Shown here piece after piece: positions 7,953-10,170 of a DNA stretch of 10,170 bases. Location of the stretch: positions 1 to 10,170 of the forward strand of contig JACRIP010000190.1 in assembly GCA_016220045.1 (NCBI GenBank), given 5' to 3'. This DNA comes from Planctomycetota bacterium (lineage in GTDB: Bacteria > Planctomycetota > MHYJ01 > WSZJ01 > JACPWG01). The translations under genes and the position numbers were made by a program. The stretch's first letter is position 1; each line of letters opens with the position of its first letter. Below the pieces are notes generated by a model that was not told the DNA's origin, did no database searches, and saw only the letters and a program-made list of their open reading frames with translations.

Positions 7953-8115
7953 GTTTGGAGGTTTGGCGGTTGGGAGGTTTGGATCGCTCGGGGTGGTCCC
8001 GCGCCCCAGACCGATGCGACAGGACAGGGATGGGCACGGGTGACCCCGTGCGCCATGTAATTGGACCTCAGCACCCCAACGATCTCTAAACTTCCAAACC
8101 GCCAAACCTCCAAAC
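7953..8115. repeat. Long imperfect inverted repeat in the folP-cdaA spacer (MITE- or REP-like)
   Basis: The outer arms at 7953-7974 and 8094-8115 match as inverted copies in 21 of 22 positions, with GTTTGGAGGTTTGGCGGTT contiguous. The similarity goes on inward with small gaps (a GATCG then GGGGTG then GTCC pattern on both sides) to about 7999 and 8062, so each arm is roughly 50 bp. The left arm itself consists of repeats of a GGTTTGG-like heptamer. A separate hairpin lies at the centre. No open frame, transposase or clear target duplication is visible. The whole unit could be a non-autonomous mobile element or a large structured RNA in the transcript. Confidence 0.75.
8030..8056 (+). other. 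Hairpin nested at the centre of the inverted repeat
   Basis: GCACGGG (8034-8040) and CCCGTGC (8045-8051) form a 7-bp stem with loop TGAC. The stem continues outward with ATGG (8030-8033) and CCAT (8053-8056) after a one-base bulge at 8052. No T-run follows, so it does not look like a terminator. Confidence 0.7.
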
Positions 8116-8156
8116 CCGCCTCCCCACGGCTCTTTCGATGAGTCATCCCCCCGCGC

Positions 8157-8981
8157 ATGTCCGACCTCCTGACCGATCCCCGCGAACTGTCGAAGGCGCT
8201 CCTGGAGATCGCCTTCCTCTTCGCGGTTTTCTACTACCTCCTCAAGTTTATGCGCGGCACGCGCGCCGCCGGCATCATCCGCGGCTTCATCTTCCTGTGC
8301 GTCTTCGCCTTCGTCATCGTGATGTGGCTCACCCAGATCTTCCAGCTCGTCCACATCCGGTGGATCCTGGAGTGGATCCTCCCCTACCTCGCCTTGACCC
8401 TGATCGTGATCTTCCAGCCGGAACTGCGACGCGCGCTCACCCTGCTCGGCCAGAACCCGTTCATGGAGCGCTTCATGGCGCGCGAGTCCTCCGTGCTCGA
8501 CGAAATCGAGAAAGCGGCGACCCGGCTCTCGAAGAAGCGCCACGGCGCGCTGATCGCCATCGAGCGCGAGGTCAGTCTCGGGGGCTATATCGAGGGCGGC
8601 GTCCGGCTCGACGCCGAGGTCTCGAGCGAGGCCATCGAGACCATCTTCTACCCCGGCACGCCGCTCCATGACGGCGCGATCATCCTGCAGAACGACCGCG
8701 TCGCCGCCGCCGGCTGCCTCTTCCCGCTCTCCGACAACCCCGACATCGCCAAGACCCTCGGCACGCGCCACCGCGCCGGCATCGGGATCACCGAGGAGAG
8801 CGATTCGATCACCGTGATCGTGAGCGAGGAGACCGGCGCCATTTCGGTCGGCTCCGGCGGTCGCCTGACCCACGACGTGGACCGGGAGAGCCTGCGCCGC
8901 CTGCTGCGCGACCTCTTGACCCGCGCACCGCTCCCGCCGCCGGGCGAACGCGGCGCACCGGCCGAGGAGCGCAACGCATGA
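8157..8981 (+). CDS. cdaA: Diadenylate cyclase CdaA (c-di-AMP synthase)
   Basis: A 274-residue membrane enzyme that makes cyclic di-AMP from two ATP. Three hydrophobic segments (about 15-31, 39-58, 68-86) anchor it in the inner membrane. A DAC/DisA_N catalytic domain follows: GALIAIE (130-136), YPGTPLHDGAIIL with D172-G173-A174, GTRHRAGIGITEESD with R204-H205-R206, and VSEETGAISV (222-231). These are the residues the family uses to bind ATP and metal, so activity is expected. A Pro/Gly-rich tail (about 257-274) ends it. An in-frame TGA at 8139-8141 bounds the start, and ATG 8157 is the only sensible choice, although no clear ribosome binding site precedes it. It overlaps the following YbbR gene by 4 nt (ATGA) and leads to glmM, the classic cdaA-cdaR-glmM order. 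c-di-AMP is linked to potassium, osmotic and wall control in other bacteria. Confidence 0.96.
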   Translation: MSDLLTDPRELSKALLEIAFLFAVFYYLLKFMRGTRAAGIIRGFIFLCVFAFVIVMWLTQIFQLVHIRWILEWILPYLALTLIVIFQPELRRALTLLGQNPFMERFMARESSVLDEIEKAATRLSKKRHGALIAIEREVSLGGYIEGGVRLDAEVSSEAIETIFYPGTPLHDGAIILQNDRVAAAGCLFPLSDNPDIAKTLGTRHRAGIGITEESDSITVIVSEETGAISVGSGGRLTHDVDRESLRRLLRDLLTRAPLPPPGERGAPAEERNA

Positions 8982-9991
8982 TCCAGCGACTCCGCCAGAT
9001 CCTCACCGAAGACCTGCAGACCAAGGGCATGGCCCTGCTCCTTGCGCTCCTGCTCTGGTCCTACGTCAATGCCGAATACGCCGAGGAGAGCCCGGTCCTC
9101 AGCGCCCGGCTGTCCCTCGAGGTCCCCGAAGGCGTCCTGGTCCTGAAGGCGGAGGACGGCGCCGGACACGAGGTGGACGAAGTTTCGGTCATCCTGAAGG
9201 GCTCGAAGGGCACGATGCGCAACCTGGCGCCCCGCGAACTCGTGTGCCGCCCGCGCGTCATCCTGAGCGGCGCCGACCTCGCCGCCACCGAAGTCGTCCA
9301 GGTCCAGCTCGGCGAGAAGGACTTCGACCTGCCGCCGGGCATCCGCGCCCGCGTCACCCCCGGCTTGCTCCGCGTCACCGTCGCCCCGGAAGGGGAGAAG
9401 GTGATGCGCGTGCTCGCCGCCGACTGTCTCACCGGAACGCCCGAGGAGGGGTTTCGCGTGGCGCGCGTCGAGGTCTCCCCCTCCCAGGTCCGCATTCGCG
9501 GCCCGCGCCACGTCCTGCGCGACCATAGCGAGATCGGCATCGCCAAGATCGACGTCACGCGCGCGCGCGAGTCCTTCTCCCAGAAGTCGCGCATCCAGCC
9601 GCGGCTCGACGGGGAGAACGTGTTCTGCACCGACAGCATCTCCGTCGTCGTGACCGTCGACGAGGCCCCGCTCATCGAGGAGTACACCGGCCGGGTCTCC
9701 GTCCTCCTGCCGGCGACCTTCCCGTACCGCTTCGAGCCGCGCCCCGCCGAAGTCTCCGTTCGCATCAAGCTGCCGCGCGCCGAACGCCCGCTGCTCAACG
9801 AGAAGGGCGTGCTGCTGGTCGCCGATCCGTTCGATCTCTACGCGGACCCCACGACCCAGATGCAGCCCGGCGGCACTTTCAAGGTCCCGCTGCGGCTGCG
9901 CATCCGCGAGGGCGGCCCGAAGAACGCCCAACTGGTCGAGGCGCTCCAGGAGTTCATCCTCTACATTCCTCCCGAAGAGAAGCCGAAATAG
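8978..9991 (+). CDS. cdaR: YbbR-domain protein CdaR, partner of CdaA
   Basis: A 337-residue membrane-anchored protein. A short cytoplasmic start is followed by one membrane helix (about 16-31, KGMALLLALLLWSYVN), and the rest should face outward. The body consists of YbbR-like beta domains, roughly 38-135, 145-228 and 232-330. The first opens with the family's VP-x-G-V phrase (VPEGVLVL) and a VSVILKGSKGTMRNL segment, and similar V-S-V-x-I/V strands recur later. In Bacillus and Listeria, CdaR binds CdaA at the membrane and tunes c-di-AMP output. The ATGA overlap with cdaA and a GAGGAG site 8 nt before the start imply coupled translation. The short C-terminal end is charged (PPEEKPK). Sequence conservation in this family is low; the call leans on architecture and on the cdaA-glmM neighbourhood. 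Confidence 0.88.
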   Translation: MIQRLRQILTEDLQTKGMALLLALLLWSYVNAEYAEESPVLSARLSLEVPEGVLVLKAEDGAGHEVDEVSVILKGSKGTMRNLAPRELVCRPRVILSGADLAATEVVQVQLGEKDFDLPPGIRARVTPGLLRVTVAPEGEKVMRVLAADCLTGTPEEGFRVARVEVSPSQVRIRGPRHVLRDHSEIGIAKIDVTRARESFSQKSRIQPRLDGENVFCTDSISVVVTVDEAPLIEEYTGRVSVLLPATFPYRFEPRPAEVSVRIKLPRAERPLLNEKGVLLVADPFDLYADPTTQMQPGGTFKVPLRLRIREGGPKNAQLVEALQEFILYIPPEEKPK

Positions 9992-10003
9992 GGGATAGCC
10001 CCT
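9990..10003 (+). other. Short hairpin at the cdaR stop codon
   Basis: AGGGG and CCCCT form a perfect 5-bp stem with loop ATAG, beginning inside the cdaR stop codon. It is too short and lacks a T-run, so it is unlikely to stop transcription before glmM. Confidence 0.3.
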
Positions 10004-10025
10004 CTCCCCCCACCGGGAGCAATTC

Positions 10026-10170
10026 ATGCCCGCTCGACTGTTCGGGACCGACGGCATTCGCGACGTCGCCAACACCGGCCCGCTCACGCCGGAGGCCGTG
10101 CTGGCTCTCGGCGCCGCGCTCGGCCGCATTCTACGAACTTCACCTGACTCCGTGCGCGCCCGCGCGCCGC
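10026..10170 (+). CDS. glmM: Phosphoglucosamine mutase GlmM, 5' part only
   Basis: Only the first 48 codons are in the window. The start MPARLFGTDGIRDVANTGPLTPEAVLALGAALG matches GlmM in its hallmark FGTDGIR and the following AN..PLTPE phrase; relatives usually have FGTDGIRG, and here the residue is D. GlmM turns glucosamine-6-phosphate into glucosamine-1-phosphate, the step before UDP-GlcNAc, which feeds peptidoglycan and LPS. The catalytic serine and sugar-binding loops lie beyond the edge. GGGAG stands 6 nt before the ATG, and the gap from cdaR is 34 nt. In Firmicutes GlmM also binds CdaA and lowers its activity, and the conserved order here fits that partnership. Confidence 0.93.
   Translation, partial: MPARLFGTDGIRDVANTGPLTPEAVLALGAALGRILRTSPDSVRARAP

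Overview
The window is GC-rich throughout, densely coding, and carries the genes of a diderm (outer-membrane) bacterium. The two best arguments for an outer membrane are a BamD-like TPR protein and an LptE lipoprotein with a clear lipobox. They sit in the same run of genes as a c-di-AMP cyclase cluster of the type first described in Firmicutes. The mix of BamD/LptE with CdaA/CdaR/GlmM, plus repeat-bearing spacers inside an operon, would fit a Planctomycetota/PVC-like or other deep-branching high-GC diderm lineage. The sequence alone does not settle the phylum, so this assignment is low confidence.

Layout. Positions 1-1677 (minus strand) hold a metallo-beta-lactamase-fold hydrolase whose 3' end runs off the left edge. 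Its frame is open for all 559 visible codons. Directly upstream on the same strand, 1710-2288 encodes a secreted 3D-domain (double-psi barrel, cell-wall type) protein. Positions 2289-2486 form a divergent intergenic region with two near-consensus sigma70 promoters set back to back, one for the 3D/MBL pair and one for the rightward genes. From 2487 to the right edge everything reads rightward: recO, a bamD-like gene, lptE, ftsH, folP, cdaA, cdaR (ybbR) and the first 48 codons of glmM.

Spacing in the rightward run is tight (10-nt gap, GTGA overlap, 30-nt gap, ATGA overlap, 34-nt gap) except at two places. The ftsH-folP spacer (6720-7015) and the folP-cdaA spacer (7895-8156) are both packed with repeats: a 14-bp tandem array, near-perfect hairpins, and a 163-bp imperfect inverted repeat with a nested hairpin. 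These look like small insertions or structured elements inside an otherwise compact operon, and neither spacer shows a T-tract terminator.

Function as a set. BamD and LptE build the outer membrane. FtsH is the membrane quality-control protease that in E. coli sets LPS level. CdaA makes c-di-AMP, CdaR is its extracytoplasmic partner, and GlmM starts UDP-GlcNAc synthesis, which feeds both peptidoglycan and LPS. RecO (recombination) and FolP (folate) are housekeeping riders. The leftward 3D-domain protein also points to the cell wall. The region therefore reads as an envelope-biogenesis locus around c-di-AMP signalling. No tRNA, rRNA, CRISPR array, transposase or phage gene was seen.
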